A stretch of 38,557 nt of DNA, from the IMG/VR virus record IMGVR_UViG_3300010160_000109, positions 1-38,557 of that record; one strand, written 5' to 3'. Shown one piece after another: positions 32,569-38,557 of this stretch. The notes under the pieces were generated by a model, which saw nothing but the letters and a program-made list of their open reading frames with translations, was not told the DNA's origin and did not search any database. Every line of letters starts with the position of its first letter. Positions within the stretch are counted from its first letter, which is position 1. Position numbers and translations under genes: made by a program. This stretch comes from a virus.

Positions 32569-32581
32569 TGGTGAAATATGA
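31670..32581 (+). CDS. overprinted Trp-rich protein in the +1 frame of the methyltransferase
   Basis: A 303-residue frame opens at ATG 31670, 4 nt after the methyltransferase GTG and behind the same GGAG, and stays open for its whole length. It reads ECGEKWHASFVKYSPD, LWKTHQCSLLGDLEPFLETW, GECWEQQT, two W-A/T-TP-x-ASD-like repeats, and LNPTWVEWLMGWPLGWTDL at the end. I recall this pattern (repeated W-P-T-P-x-ASD and the WVEWLMG ending) from many unannotated phage and metagenome proteins, but cannot check it here. Its TGA overlaps the next start (ATGA). Function unknown. The alternative is that the frame is an evolutionary shadow of the methyltransferase. Confidence 0.6.
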   Translation: MSWLFSQALVEEYSVDTSSDGEQSVPLNGNLTQQAYCALDKMTAFSRLSRFGMTYKPLEESRGEELLTLYRAGFPAKTSHPQEKEQELTESAAECGEKWHASFVKYSPDLRLWKTHQCSLLGDLEPFLETWPQWGLMRNGECWEQQTLAQTTSATASGLWATPAASDGQRGGTITDKMTGQSLPQMVNTPAKWPTPQASDNRPRATFASTQRRMEMGKQISLEAKVKWTTPTAHMAKETNAPSEYLRNTPTLTAQAGGQLNPTWVEWLMGWPLGWTDLKPLATDKFHCVPQQLISFSVNNGEI

Positions 32582-33066
32582 ATAACGCATTAGAAAAATA
32601 TGAGAGCAAAATTGAACGAATTACGGAATCAGGATGCTGGATATGGATGGGCGCAGTAAAAACACATAAACATCCGTATGGCTGGATTTCTTACAAAGGG
32701 AAAAACTACAACGCGCATAGGTTGTTTTATATGCTTCATAACAGCATTGAATTGACAAATCCTAAAATCCTTGTTTGCCACACTTGTGACGTTCCGCAAT
32801 GTGTCAATCCAGATCATTTATTTTTAGGAACGCAAAAACAAAACATTAATGATATGTTCAAAAAAAATAGACAATCAAAACATCTTAGAAAACCAAAAAT
32901 TAGATCAATATTAAATCCAACACAAGTTTTTGAAATTAGAAAAAAATGTTTGTTAAAAATTTCAGATGAAAATTTATCAAAAGTTTACGGGGTTAAAAAA
33001 TCAACAATTAGCGATATAAGACTTAACAGGCGTTGGAAGAATCTAACCGAGGAAATGAAAAATTAA
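32578..33066 (+). CDS. HNH homing endonuclease
   Basis: The 162-residue protein has HNH_3-type residues: His47 in AHRLFY, and HTCDVPQCVNPDHLFLGT with His68, Asn77 and His80. The C-terminal VFEIRKKCLLKISDENLSKVYGVKKSTISDIRLNRRWKN is a helix-turn-helix DNA-binding module. The gene is AT-rich relative to its neighbours. It seems to be an insertion: its first five bases and the downstream TTAC together would rebuild an intact 62-codon gene. It probably cuts an unoccupied allele of this site and spreads by repair. Confidence 0.85.
   Translation: MNNALEKYESKIERITESGCWIWMGAVKTHKHPYGWISYKGKNYNAHRLFYMLHNSIELTNPKILVCHTCDVPQCVNPDHLFLGTQKQNINDMFKKNRQSKHLRKPKIRSILNPTQVFEIRKKCLLKISDENLSKVYGVKKSTISDIRLNRRWKNLTEEMKN
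32583..33066 (+). mobile_element. inferred HNH insertion segment
   Basis: Removing 32583-33066 (484 nt) joins ATGAA to TTACTTTGAAGCC and restores a frame beginning MNYFEAHKLLDQVRDG. In the restored arrangement the start would overlap the upstream TGA as ATGA, the usual phage junction. No target duplication is visible. The exact borders may shift by a few bases because both ends are AT-rich. Confidence 0.55.
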
Positions 33067-33085
33067 TTACTTTGAAGCCCACAAA

Positions 33086-33250
33086 TTGCTAGATCAAGTG
33101 CGTGATGGACACAATCACACTTTTGCCGACATTACCAAAGCACTTGAACTGGTTGGAGACATTGACGCAGACGTATGCGGAACTGGCCTTGGCAAATGGA
33201 GATCAAGCCCAAAAGGATGGCAGGAGACAATATTTGATACACCGATTTAA
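33086..33250 (+). pseudogene. start-less small phage protein displaced by HNH insertion
   Basis: Codons from 33065 read NYFEAHKLLDQVRDGHNHTF and continue to TAA 33248-33250 (ending SPKGWQETIFDTPI) with a natural protein-like composition, but no ATG precedes them; the first usable start is TTG 33086. With the HNH segment removed, the frame gains ATG AAT and makes a 62-residue protein. EAHKLLDxVRDG resembles small phage proteins I have seen before, without known function. It may survive at a low level from TTG or be inactive. Confidence 0.5.
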
Positions 33251-33329
33251 AGAGTTAGAGCAGGATTTCCCAGGCATTACGTTAATTATTTATCAAAAGA
33301 TTAAAACAATAAAAAATGATATTTGCTGA
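33102..33329 (+). CDS. small hypothetical protein overlapping the displaced gene
   Basis: A 75-residue frame (GTG 33102, ATG 33105) overlaps the preceding frame by 149 nt in a different phase. The better-supported start is TTG 33234, with AGGAG 7 nt upstream, which would give a 31-residue product (MIHRFKELEQDFPGITLIIY...). The upper part (ALANGDQAQKDGRRQYL) also reads like protein, so both options are possible. Its TGA overlaps the next gene by 14 nt. No family recognised. Confidence 0.4.
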   Translation: MMDTITLLPTLPKHLNWLETLTQTYAELALANGDQAQKDGRRQYLIHRFKELEQDFPGITLIIYQKIKTIKNDIC

Positions 33330-33921
33330 AAAACTTGATTACGGCAAGGTTGCCGAAGGATTAATTGCTCAATGGTTAATGGCGCGTGGTAATTTAATAT
33401 TGCCAGTGTATGAAGTGGAAAAATCAGCAAACAAAGGGCCGCAATTGTTTTCAGTGGCTAATAGTCTTGTTTCTCCGGATTTGGTTGCCTTTACATCAAA
33501 CGGTGTAATGTGGATTGAAGCAAAGCACAAAACTGTTTTTACCTGGCACCGCAATACACAACACTGGACAACCGGCATTGATTTGCGTCATTATGAAGAT
33601 TATATGGAAGTTGCAAAGCAAACAAAACTGCCGGTATGGTTAATGTTTTTCCACCGTAATGAAATGCCAAGCGACAACGATAAACGTTACGGGTGCCCGT
33701 CTAAATGCCCGACAGGTTTGTATGGCGGTGACGTGTTTACTTTGAGTTTAAAAGAACACCACAGAACTTTAGCAATTAATCATGAGCGAGACGGTTGTTT
33801 AGGACACGGTAAAAGTGGAATGGTTTATTGGGCGCATGGCGATTTAAAACAACTTGCTACCAAACAAGAAGTTTTGGATTCTGCTAAAAATAGGCAATCA
33901 AATGATGCAAATCTGCTTTGA
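33316..33921 (+). CDS. PD-(D/E)XK family nuclease-like protein
   Basis: The 201-residue protein has the nuclease core: Glu14 in AEGLIAQWLMARG, then SPDLVAFTSNGVMWIEAKHK with Asp55, Glu68 and Lys70, the D...ExK arrangement of this superfamily. The C-terminal half (KCPTGLYGGDVFTLSL...GKSGMVYWAHGDLKQL) is His/Cys rich. It may act on branched or damaged DNA, or in restriction-like processes. No strong ribosome binding site is visible. It overlaps the RusA-like gene by 20 nt. Confidence 0.72.
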   Translation: MIFAEKLDYGKVAEGLIAQWLMARGNLILPVYEVEKSANKGPQLFSVANSLVSPDLVAFTSNGVMWIEAKHKTVFTWHRNTQHWTTGIDLRHYEDYMEVAKQTKLPVWLMFFHRNEMPSDNDKRYGCPSKCPTGLYGGDVFTLSLKEHHRTLAINHERDGCLGHGKSGMVYWAHGDLKQLATKQEVLDSAKNRQSNDANLL

Positions 33922-34324
33922 AGTCCCAGGCCAACCCCGTGGGAAAGGCAGACCAAGGTTTGCAAGAAGGGGAAACTTTGTCAAAACTTACACCGATGCA
34001 GCCACCGCCAGCTACGAAGATCAAATCAGGTTTTACGCTTTGCAAGCAATGGGCAGCAGTGAACCGCTAAAAACGGCGCTAGAGGCTTTTATTTACGTGA
34101 GGCTACCAGTGCCACAGTCCTACTCTAAAAAGCGCACTGAGGCCTGTTTAAGTGGCTTGGAGAGGCCATGCAAGAAACCAGACTTGGACAACATCATAAA
34201 AGCCATGATGGACGGCATGAATGAAATTGTCTACGATGACGATGTGCAAGTAATCAGTATTCAAGCAACAAAACGCTATGCAATAAATGCTGGTGTAGAT
34301 ATTTTAATAAAGGAAACAGAATGA
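33902..34324 (+). CDS. rusA: RusA-like Holliday junction resolvase
   Basis: The 140-residue protein from ATG 33902 begins with ICFEVPGQPRGKGRPRFARRG, the RusA N-terminal strand and basic loop. KKPDLDNIIKAMMDGMNEIVYDDDVQV holds the conserved Asp residues (D94, D96, D104 and D112-114) that bind the metal. It would resolve Holliday junctions arising in replication and recombination and help prepare DNA for packaging. A longer frame to 33854 lies within the preceding gene and is not supported. Confidence 0.93.
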   Translation: MMQICFEVPGQPRGKGRPRFARRGNFVKTYTDAATASYEDQIRFYALQAMGSSEPLKTALEAFIYVRLPVPQSYSKKRTEACLSGLERPCKKPDLDNIIKAMMDGMNEIVYDDDVQVISIQATKRYAINAGVDILIKETE

Positions 34325-34500
34325 TTGAACGTAAATTAGACGCGCTTGGTAATTCACCATATTATGTATGCACGCTTTGTAATTGGGCATATTCCGGATT
34401 GCATGAAGCAAATAAACATGGTTTGAGTTGTGGGTATAAAGAGCCGCAACAGCCAGCATTTCAAAGCATTTCCAGAAAACCACAGGTAGAAAAGAAATGA
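34321..34500 (+). CDS. small zinc-finger-like protein
   Basis: A 59-residue protein with a Cys/His pattern: VCTLCNWAYSGLHEANKHGLSC, that is C-x2-C ... H-x4-H-x3-C. The ATG overlaps the RusA stop (ATGA) and its TGA overlaps the NinB start. A short DNA-binding or adaptor peptide is likely. It is easily missed because it is under 60 codons. Confidence 0.65.
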   Translation: MIERKLDALGNSPYYVCTLCNWAYSGLHEANKHGLSCGYKEPQQPAFQSISRKPQVEKK

Positions 34501-34904
34501 AAATAGCAGTATGGGAACCTGTCCAAGCCCACCGGGAAATGATGACGGTTATCTGGCCCACGCTCAAGTCAATGCTGATGGCTGGGCACAAAATGACGAT
34601 TGAGATCAAGCAAAGCAGGCGCAGCACCGAGCAGAACGCTATGTTTCACAGTCTGATCGGCAAAATCAGCACAGCAATGGCGGCGGCAGGCAGCACTTGG
34701 ACAGCAGACGATTGGAAACGATTGTTAGTCGATCAGTGGGCGCATGACACAGACAAGAAGATCGGCAAAGTATGCCCGAGCCTAGATGGTGAGAGAATCG
34801 TCCAGCTTGGCCTGCAAAGCCACAAATTTACTACGGGCGAAAGCAGCGAGTTTATAGAATTCTTGTACGCCTGGGCAGCGCAAAAAGGCATTGATGTATC
34901 CTAA
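34497..34904 (+). CDS. ninB: NinB recombination protein
   Basis: The 135-residue protein carries NinB hallmarks: IEIKQSRRSTEQNAMFHSLIGKIS (about 35-58), TWTADDWKRLLVDQW, and KVCPSLDGERIVQLGLQSHKFTTGESSEFIEFLYAWA. In lambda, NinB (Orf) binds single-stranded DNA and helps the recombination machinery in place of RecFOR. It sits beside RusA and the YbcO-like nuclease, a grouping like the lambda nin region. Confidence 0.9.
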   Translation: MKIAVWEPVQAHREMMTVIWPTLKSMLMAGHKMTIEIKQSRRSTEQNAMFHSLIGKISTAMAAAGSTWTADDWKRLLVDQWAHDTDKKIGKVCPSLDGERIVQLGLQSHKFTTGESSEFIEFLYAWAAQKGIDVS

Positions 34905-35172
34905 ACACCAGTATGTCAGAGACAAAGCCTTGTTAAAACGGGTTGCCCTGCTAAACTGCCAGCATTGCGGTAGCGGAGAAATGGTGCAAGCAGCACATAC
35001 AAACTGGGGCGGCGGCAAAGGCAGGGGCGTGAAATCTGACGACAACTTGGTGGCAGCACTATGCCAAACGTGCCATTATGAGATCGATCAAGGCGCAAAG
35101 TTAAGCAAACAGGAACGACAAACCATGTGGCAAGCTGCCCACGAAAAGACAATAAAGGCGCTAAATGATTGA
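34894..35172 (+). CDS. YbcO-like nuclease (DUF1364)
   Basis: The 92-residue protein from ATG 34894 shows CQHCGSGEMVQAAHTNWGGGKGRGVKSDDNLVAALCQTCHYEIDQG, matching the DUF1364/YbcO pattern with two Cys pairs, an AH motif, a K-x-x-D stretch and CH-x-EID. Such proteins are predicted metal-binding nucleases of the HNH class. It overlaps NinB by 11 nt and the ParB-like gene by 8 nt. Confidence 0.78.
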   Translation: MYPKHQYVRDKALLKRVALLNCQHCGSGEMVQAAHTNWGGGKGRGVKSDDNLVAALCQTCHYEIDQGAKLSKQERQTMWQAAHEKTIKALND

Positions 35173-35761
35173 GATACAGTACAAAGCGACAGAGGATTTG
35201 ATACCCTACGCACGCAACAGCCGCACGCACAGCGCCGAGCAAGTGGCACAAATAGCCGCCAGCATACGGGAATTTGGCTGGACAAACCCTATATTGATAG
35301 ACGGCGAAAACGGCATTATTGCCGGGCATGGCAGAGTATTGGCAGCGCATAAGCTAGGCGAAACCCAGGTGCCGACAATTGAACTTAGTCACATGAGCGA
35401 CACTCAAAAACGGGCATACATCATTGCTGACAACAAGCTGGCGTTAAATGCAGGATGGGATAGTGAGATGCTGGCGCTGGAAATTGAAGATTTGCGAGAT
35501 GCAGGATTTGATTTAGATATATTGGCTTTTGACCCTTCAGAATTGCAAAATTCTGCTGTTGATTATTCTGTGCTAGATGATGATGATGTTGAAGATCAAC
35601 TAAACGAAATGGCAAACGGTGTGCGGAAAGCAATACAAATTGAATTCGAACCAGAGCATTATGAAGAAGCGCAAGAATTGGTAAAATTTTGGCGAGATAA
35701 TAAATCTTATGTTGGCATGATGGTTATAAATCATTTACGAAATGAAAAAAACAAATTGTGA
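35165..35761 (+). CDS. ParB-like nuclease domain protein
   Basis: The 198-residue protein has the ParB/Srx fold: LIPYARNSRTHSAEQVAQIAASI (about 12-34), GWTNPILIDGENGIIAGHGRVLAAHKLG (about 38-65; GHGRxxAA is the nucleotide-binding box), and PTIELSHMSDTQKRAYIIADNKLA. The C-terminal half is acidic with a final helix pair (EPEHYEEAQELVKFWRDNKSYVGMMV). In phages such proteins often stand next to or are fused with DNA methylases. Its stop overlaps the glycosyltransferase GTG (GTGA). Confidence 0.88.
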   Translation: MIEIQYKATEDLIPYARNSRTHSAEQVAQIAASIREFGWTNPILIDGENGIIAGHGRVLAAHKLGETQVPTIELSHMSDTQKRAYIIADNKLALNAGWDSEMLALEIEDLRDAGFDLDILAFDPSELQNSAVDYSVLDDDDVEDQLNEMANGVRKAIQIEFEPEHYEEAQELVKFWRDNKSYVGMMVINHLRNEKNKL

Positions 35762-36585
35762 AAGTTTTCACGTTTTTTTACAATCGTTATGAAACTGCCA
35801 CCACAAGCAAAGCATTAAATGAAAACGGCATAGCACACAATGTTTTAATACATAATGCTGATGATTTGCAAAAGTTCGTGAAAGGCGGCACGATACACGG
35901 CAAAGTTACAGTGACTAACAATAATAAAGGTTTAGCCTACCAACGCAACACAGCGTTAGATATGATAGAAACCGGTGAATGGGCGGTGTTCATGTGTGAT
36001 GATTTTCAAAAAATTAAAGCATATTCAAAAGAATTTATATTAAGCAAAACTCAATCAATAGATATTAATCACCAAAACCAAAACAAATACAGATTAAAAA
36101 ATAAAATTACATTAAAAGAAATGTTTAATTGGTTTCCAAAATTAATTGAACTTGCTGAACAAAATAATATCCACTTGATTGGTTTCGGTTTGCATGACAA
36201 CCCAATGAACTTGCGTAAAAAATTTACGACAAAAGGTTTAGCAGACGGGCGTTTTTGGCTTGTGCGTAAAGCGCAATACAAATTCGATATAAACGCTCAA
36301 TTAATTGACGATGTAGCTTGGACAGCCGAAAACTTGGTGCGACATAAAAACGTGCTGATTTTGAATTGGTGCGTCCCTTATTTTGAGCGATATACCGCTG
36401 GCGGTTTTGGCAGCACAACAGAGCGCAAAGCACTTCGCATAAAAGAATGCGCGTATTTGGCAAACAAATTTAACCCTTTGGTAAAGATAGCAGAGAAGCC
36501 TGGTTGGGATTACGGCACACATATCCGGATATACGGGTCAGATGGCAACATCGCAGCAATCAGGCAAAAAAGAGGCCTTTTATGA
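35758..36585 (+). CDS. TET-associated glycosyltransferase-like protein (TAGT)
   Basis: The 275-residue protein starts with a Rossmann-like strand (MKVFTFFYNRYETATTSKAL), followed by NNKGLAYQRNTALDMIETGE (about 55-74) and WAVFMCDDFQKIKA with Asp81-Asp82 in the place of a metal-binding DxD. LADGRFWLVRKAQYKFDIN and LIDDVAWTAENL continue the GT-A pattern. Phage TAGT proteins of this pattern accompany TET-type dioxygenases and glycosylate 5hmC. It overlaps the TET-like gene by 4 nt, so the pair is probably translated together. Start is GTG 35758. Confidence 0.75.
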   Translation: MKVFTFFYNRYETATTSKALNENGIAHNVLIHNADDLQKFVKGGTIHGKVTVTNNNKGLAYQRNTALDMIETGEWAVFMCDDFQKIKAYSKEFILSKTQSIDINHQNQNKYRLKNKITLKEMFNWFPKLIELAEQNNIHLIGFGLHDNPMNLRKKFTTKGLADGRFWLVRKAQYKFDINAQLIDDVAWTAENLVRHKNVLILNWCVPYFERYTAGGFGSTTERKALRIKECAYLANKFNPLVKIAEKPGWDYGTHIRIYGSDGNIAAIRQKRGLL

Positions 36586-37385
36586 AAATTGTGGAACTGG
36601 CGCAACAAACGCACACAATCAAAATTGGCGATGTTTGCGGGGACATAGAACCAAACATCATTGAGGACACACTTTTTACCGCCAATGGTATGCCCGTGGG
36701 CTTTTACATCAAAGAGTTAACAGGCCGTATTAAGCAGCTTGCTGAGGTTGCTAACGCAGAATTGTTAAGCGACAGAGTGCCCAAAAGCGAAATGAGGCGA
36801 TCAAGCGGGATGTTGAATAAAGAGTTTGAGGTAAAACAATACAGTACGATCTTAGGTAGTTGTCCACCTAAACCTCACATGAAACGCCCGTATCCAGCTA
36901 TATCAAGCGTGCATCAAGTGAAATCTGCTCAAACATTTATTAAAGCAATGTTGCTATTATGCAAAGAAGCTGAAAATTTGATTGTAGAAATTGTCCCAGA
37001 AATTTATCACAATCAAAAAAAAATCATTACAGAAAAAGTACCGCCACAATTTAGATTTGGCGAATTGTTTACGTCAAGTATTAGCAATTTTAATATACCG
37101 GCACCTTTTCACAGAGATGCAGGCAATTTAGAAGGATGTGTAAACGTCATTATTGCTAAGAAACACAACGCAAGAGGCGGGAATACAACCGTACCAGATT
37201 ACGGGGCAACAGTAGACAGCCGGGACAACTCAATGCTGGTGTATCCTGCTTGGCGCAATGTGCATGGTGTGACACCCATACGCCCAACAGCAGAAGGCGG
37301 CTACCGCAACAGCTTAGTTTTTTACCCTCTTAAAGCGTTTAACAATTATTGGGAAGTCAGTGCCAACTTACCCAACCAACAGTAA
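36582..37385 (+). CDS. TET/JBP-like 2-oxoglutarate Fe(II) dioxygenase
   Basis: The 267-residue enzyme is read from ATG 36582 with AGG upstream. Fe(II) ligands are visible: His177 and Asp179 in PAPFHRDAGNLEGCVNVII, and His228 in WRNVHGVTPI; Arg242 in GGYRNSLVFYPL fits the 2-oxoglutarate contact. The spacing matches TET/JBP rather than AlkB proteins. It should oxidise 5mC to 5hmC or further, using O2 and 2-oxoglutarate. The upstream frame extends to 36504 within the GT gene and is not supported. Its neighbours, TAGT and a cytosine methyltransferase in the same operon, complete a modification pathway. Confidence 0.82.
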   Translation: MKIVELAQQTHTIKIGDVCGDIEPNIIEDTLFTANGMPVGFYIKELTGRIKQLAEVANAELLSDRVPKSEMRRSSGMLNKEFEVKQYSTILGSCPPKPHMKRPYPAISSVHQVKSAQTFIKAMLLLCKEAENLIVEIVPEIYHNQKKIITEKVPPQFRFGELFTSSISNFNIPAPFHRDAGNLEGCVNVIIAKKHNARGGNTTVPDYGATVDSRDNSMLVYPAWRNVHGVTPIRPTAEGGYRNSLVFYPLKAFNNYWEVSANLPNQQ

Positions 37386-37791
37386 GTGTGGCGAACTAGG
37401 CTGCAAAGAACCAAGAAGCAAGCTAAACAGCTTTTGCATCAAGCACGGCGGCAAAGACAACTTAGACGCTAGACAGACTGACAGCATCTACCAAACACCA
37501 GCCTGGCGCAGCATCAGACGCAGACAGCTATCCATACAGCCCTTATGCCAAGCCTGCCTATCTAGAGGGCGAATAGAGGCCGCACAGCACGTAGATCACG
37601 TATTCCCTTGGAAGCATATAGGCCAACACGCTTTCCTGCACAACATCTTCCAAAGCCTATGCCATGCAGATCACAGCTACAAGACAGGCCAAGAGCGTAA
37701 GGGTAACTACCTACACTGGACAATGGAAGGCGAGAAGGCATACACGCAGGACGACTACAGCTATACGGTGTTAAATGCACAAAGGAACTGA
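37360..37791 (+). CDS. HNH endonuclease, packaging-associated type
   Basis: The 143-residue protein has an N-terminal Cys/His zinc knuckle (CGELGCKEPRSKLNSFCIKH) and an HNH core: LCQACLSRGRIEAAQHVDHVFPWKH with a DH pair (79-80), Asn95 in LHNIFQSLCHADH, and a CH-x-x-H box. HNH proteins next to terminase genes (as HK97 gp74) help packaging. It starts with GTG 37360 inside the TET-like gene (26-nt overlap). Confidence 0.85.
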   Translation: MPTYPTNSKCGELGCKEPRSKLNSFCIKHGGKDNLDARQTDSIYQTPAWRSIRRRQLSIQPLCQACLSRGRIEAAQHVDHVFPWKHIGQHAFLHNIFQSLCHADHSYKTGQERKGNYLHWTMEGEKAYTQDDYSYTVLNAQRN

Positions 37792-38527
37792 ACATCAGCC
37801 AAAAGGCGCATCTGTTGTTTATTGGATACATAAGCCACAGCACACAGATATAACCAAAGAAGGTTATGTTGGTATCACGCACAACATGGCTATGCGTAGA
37901 TGGGCAGATCACAAAAGCGCATCCCGCAAAAACCCAGATAATCATTGCGTCATTGTCAATAAAGCCATTCGTAAACACGTTAACCTAATCTATGAGGTAG
38001 TTCTAGTAGCCGATACCCGTGAATACTGTGAACGCATAGAAGAATTGTTAAGACCTACTAACCATATAGGTTGGAACATTTCCCGCGGTGGTATGCCTGT
38101 TGATCCCATAATGGGAGGTATAGCCACTAAAGAACGATGGATCAAATTTTGGATAGATAATTCAATTGAAGCGGCTAATCGATGGTGGAAAAATGAATGT
38201 AATTTGCTTAAAAAACAAACAACAGTACAACGAATAGCACAACGTCAAGCAAACAAACACGTTCCATTTACATTAGATAGAAAACATGACTCACGCAACA
38301 AATCTGGTTATACCGGCGTAAGTTGGTTTCCAAAACTTAGTAGATGGAGATCACAAATAGGCGTGATTCCAATAGTAATTAGCATTGGTTACTTTGAATC
38401 ACAAGAACAAGCGCATTTAGCCTATTTAAAAGCAAATGCAATTAGATTGATGTGGCGGCAAGGACGTATCACCAAGGAAGATGCACTCAATCAAATCAAA
38501 AGTCTCCAAACGGGGAAATTAAGTTAG
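37775..38527 (+). CDS. GIY-YIG homing endonuclease with AP2-type DNA-binding domain
   Basis: The 250-residue protein has an N-terminal GIY-YIG-type nuclease: VVYWIHKP (14-21) and GYVGIT (30-35), catalytic-type Arg41/42, RIEELL with Glu89/90, and WNISRGG. The C-terminal RNKSGYTGVSWFPKLSRWRSQIG...ISIGYFESQEQAHLAYLKA (about 193-240) is an AP2-like DNA-binding domain found in many phage homing endonucleases. It lies between the HNH gene and the terminase genes if the ends join. It overlaps the HNH gene by 17 nt. Confidence 0.85.
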   Translation: MHKGTEHQPKGASVVYWIHKPQHTDITKEGYVGITHNMAMRRWADHKSASRKNPDNHCVIVNKAIRKHVNLIYEVVLVADTREYCERIEELLRPTNHIGWNISRGGMPVDPIMGGIATKERWIKFWIDNSIEAANRWWKNECNLLKKQTTVQRIAQRQANKHVPFTLDRKHDSRNKSGYTGVSWFPKLSRWRSQIGVIPIVISIGYFESQEQAHLAYLKANAIRLMWRQGRITKEDALNQIKSLQTGKLS

Positions 38528-38532
38528 AAACA

Positions 38533-38549
38533 TAAAAGTGTGGCTTTTA
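38533..38549 (+). other. weak AT-rich hairpin after the last gene
   Basis: TAAAAG-TGTGG-CTTTTA forms a 6-bp stem with a 5-nt loop just after the stop at 38527. No T-run follows, so a terminator role is doubtful. Downstream, across the junction, is a G-rich stretch (positions 12-35) before the terminase promoter, which could contain packaging-initiation signals. I cannot identify a cos or pac site. Confidence 0.25.
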
Positions 38550-38557
38550 CGCCAAAG

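Noticed and set aside
1-38557. tRNA genes and rRNA
   Set aside because: I saw no cloverleaf-like sequence with the usual TTCGA/TTCAA arm and CCA context in the intergenic gaps, which are all under about 180 nt; an exhaustive scan was not possible by eye.
1-38557. Direct terminal repeats showing circular permutation or cohesive ends
   Set aside because: The first and last 30-40 bases do not match each other; continuity of the operon across the ends is only inferred.

Overview
The window reads as an essentially complete genome of a siphovirus-like tailed phage (HK97-type head, long non-contractile tail). It holds no bacterial genes, tRNAs, CRISPR arrays or insertion sequences. If the ends are joined, the rightward gene run from about 30.4 kb continues across the junction into the terminase genes, which suggests a circular or circularly permuted map. 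I see no direct terminal repeat, so this is inference. There is no integrase, no CI-type repressor, no DNA polymerase and no helicase. The phage probably relies on the host replisome and may be lytic. Gene families and base composition fit a phage of an aquatic (perhaps freshwater beta-) proteobacterium, but that host guess is weak.

Layout: 0-2.2 kb packaging (small and large terminase). 2.2-8.3 kb head and connector: portal, prohead protease, two tandem HK97-fold major capsid proteins separated by an intrinsic terminator, adaptor, head closure, tail terminator. 8.3-14.5 kb tail: tube, a gpG/gpGT pair with a textbook -1 frameshift signal, tape measure, distal and hub proteins. 14.5-24.9 kb tail tip and a large fibre block: GNAT protein, J-like tip protein, collagen-like and repeat-rich fibres, two paralogous glycine-rich adhesins. 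24.9-26.2 kb lysis: four small membrane proteins plus an M15 endolysin. 26.2-30.2 kb, leftward: wHTH protein, candidate SSB-like protein, YqaJ exonuclease, Rad52-like annealing protein, DUF932 protein and several very small proteins. 30.2-30.4 kb is a divergent control region with matched operator-like elements. 30.4-38.5 kb, rightward: Cro-like protein, YdaU-like replication protein, DNA modification and nuclease genes (C5-cytosine methyltransferase, RusA, NinB, YbcO-like, ParB-like, TAGT-type glycosyltransferase, TET/JBP-type dioxygenase) and three homing-type endonucleases.

The strongest biological story is DNA hypermodification. The C5 methyltransferase would make 5mC, the TET-like dioxygenase would oxidise it to 5hmC, and the TAGT-like glycosyltransferase would glycosylate the hydroxyl, probably to evade host restriction. 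The methyltransferase gene is also dual-coding: a second reading frame, starting 4 nt downstream and ending 13 nt later, encodes a 303-residue tryptophan-rich protein with recognisable conserved motifs over the whole length of the methyltransferase. Immediately downstream, an HNH homing gene appears to have been inserted after the fifth base of a 62-codon gene, taking over its start codon and ribosome binding site.
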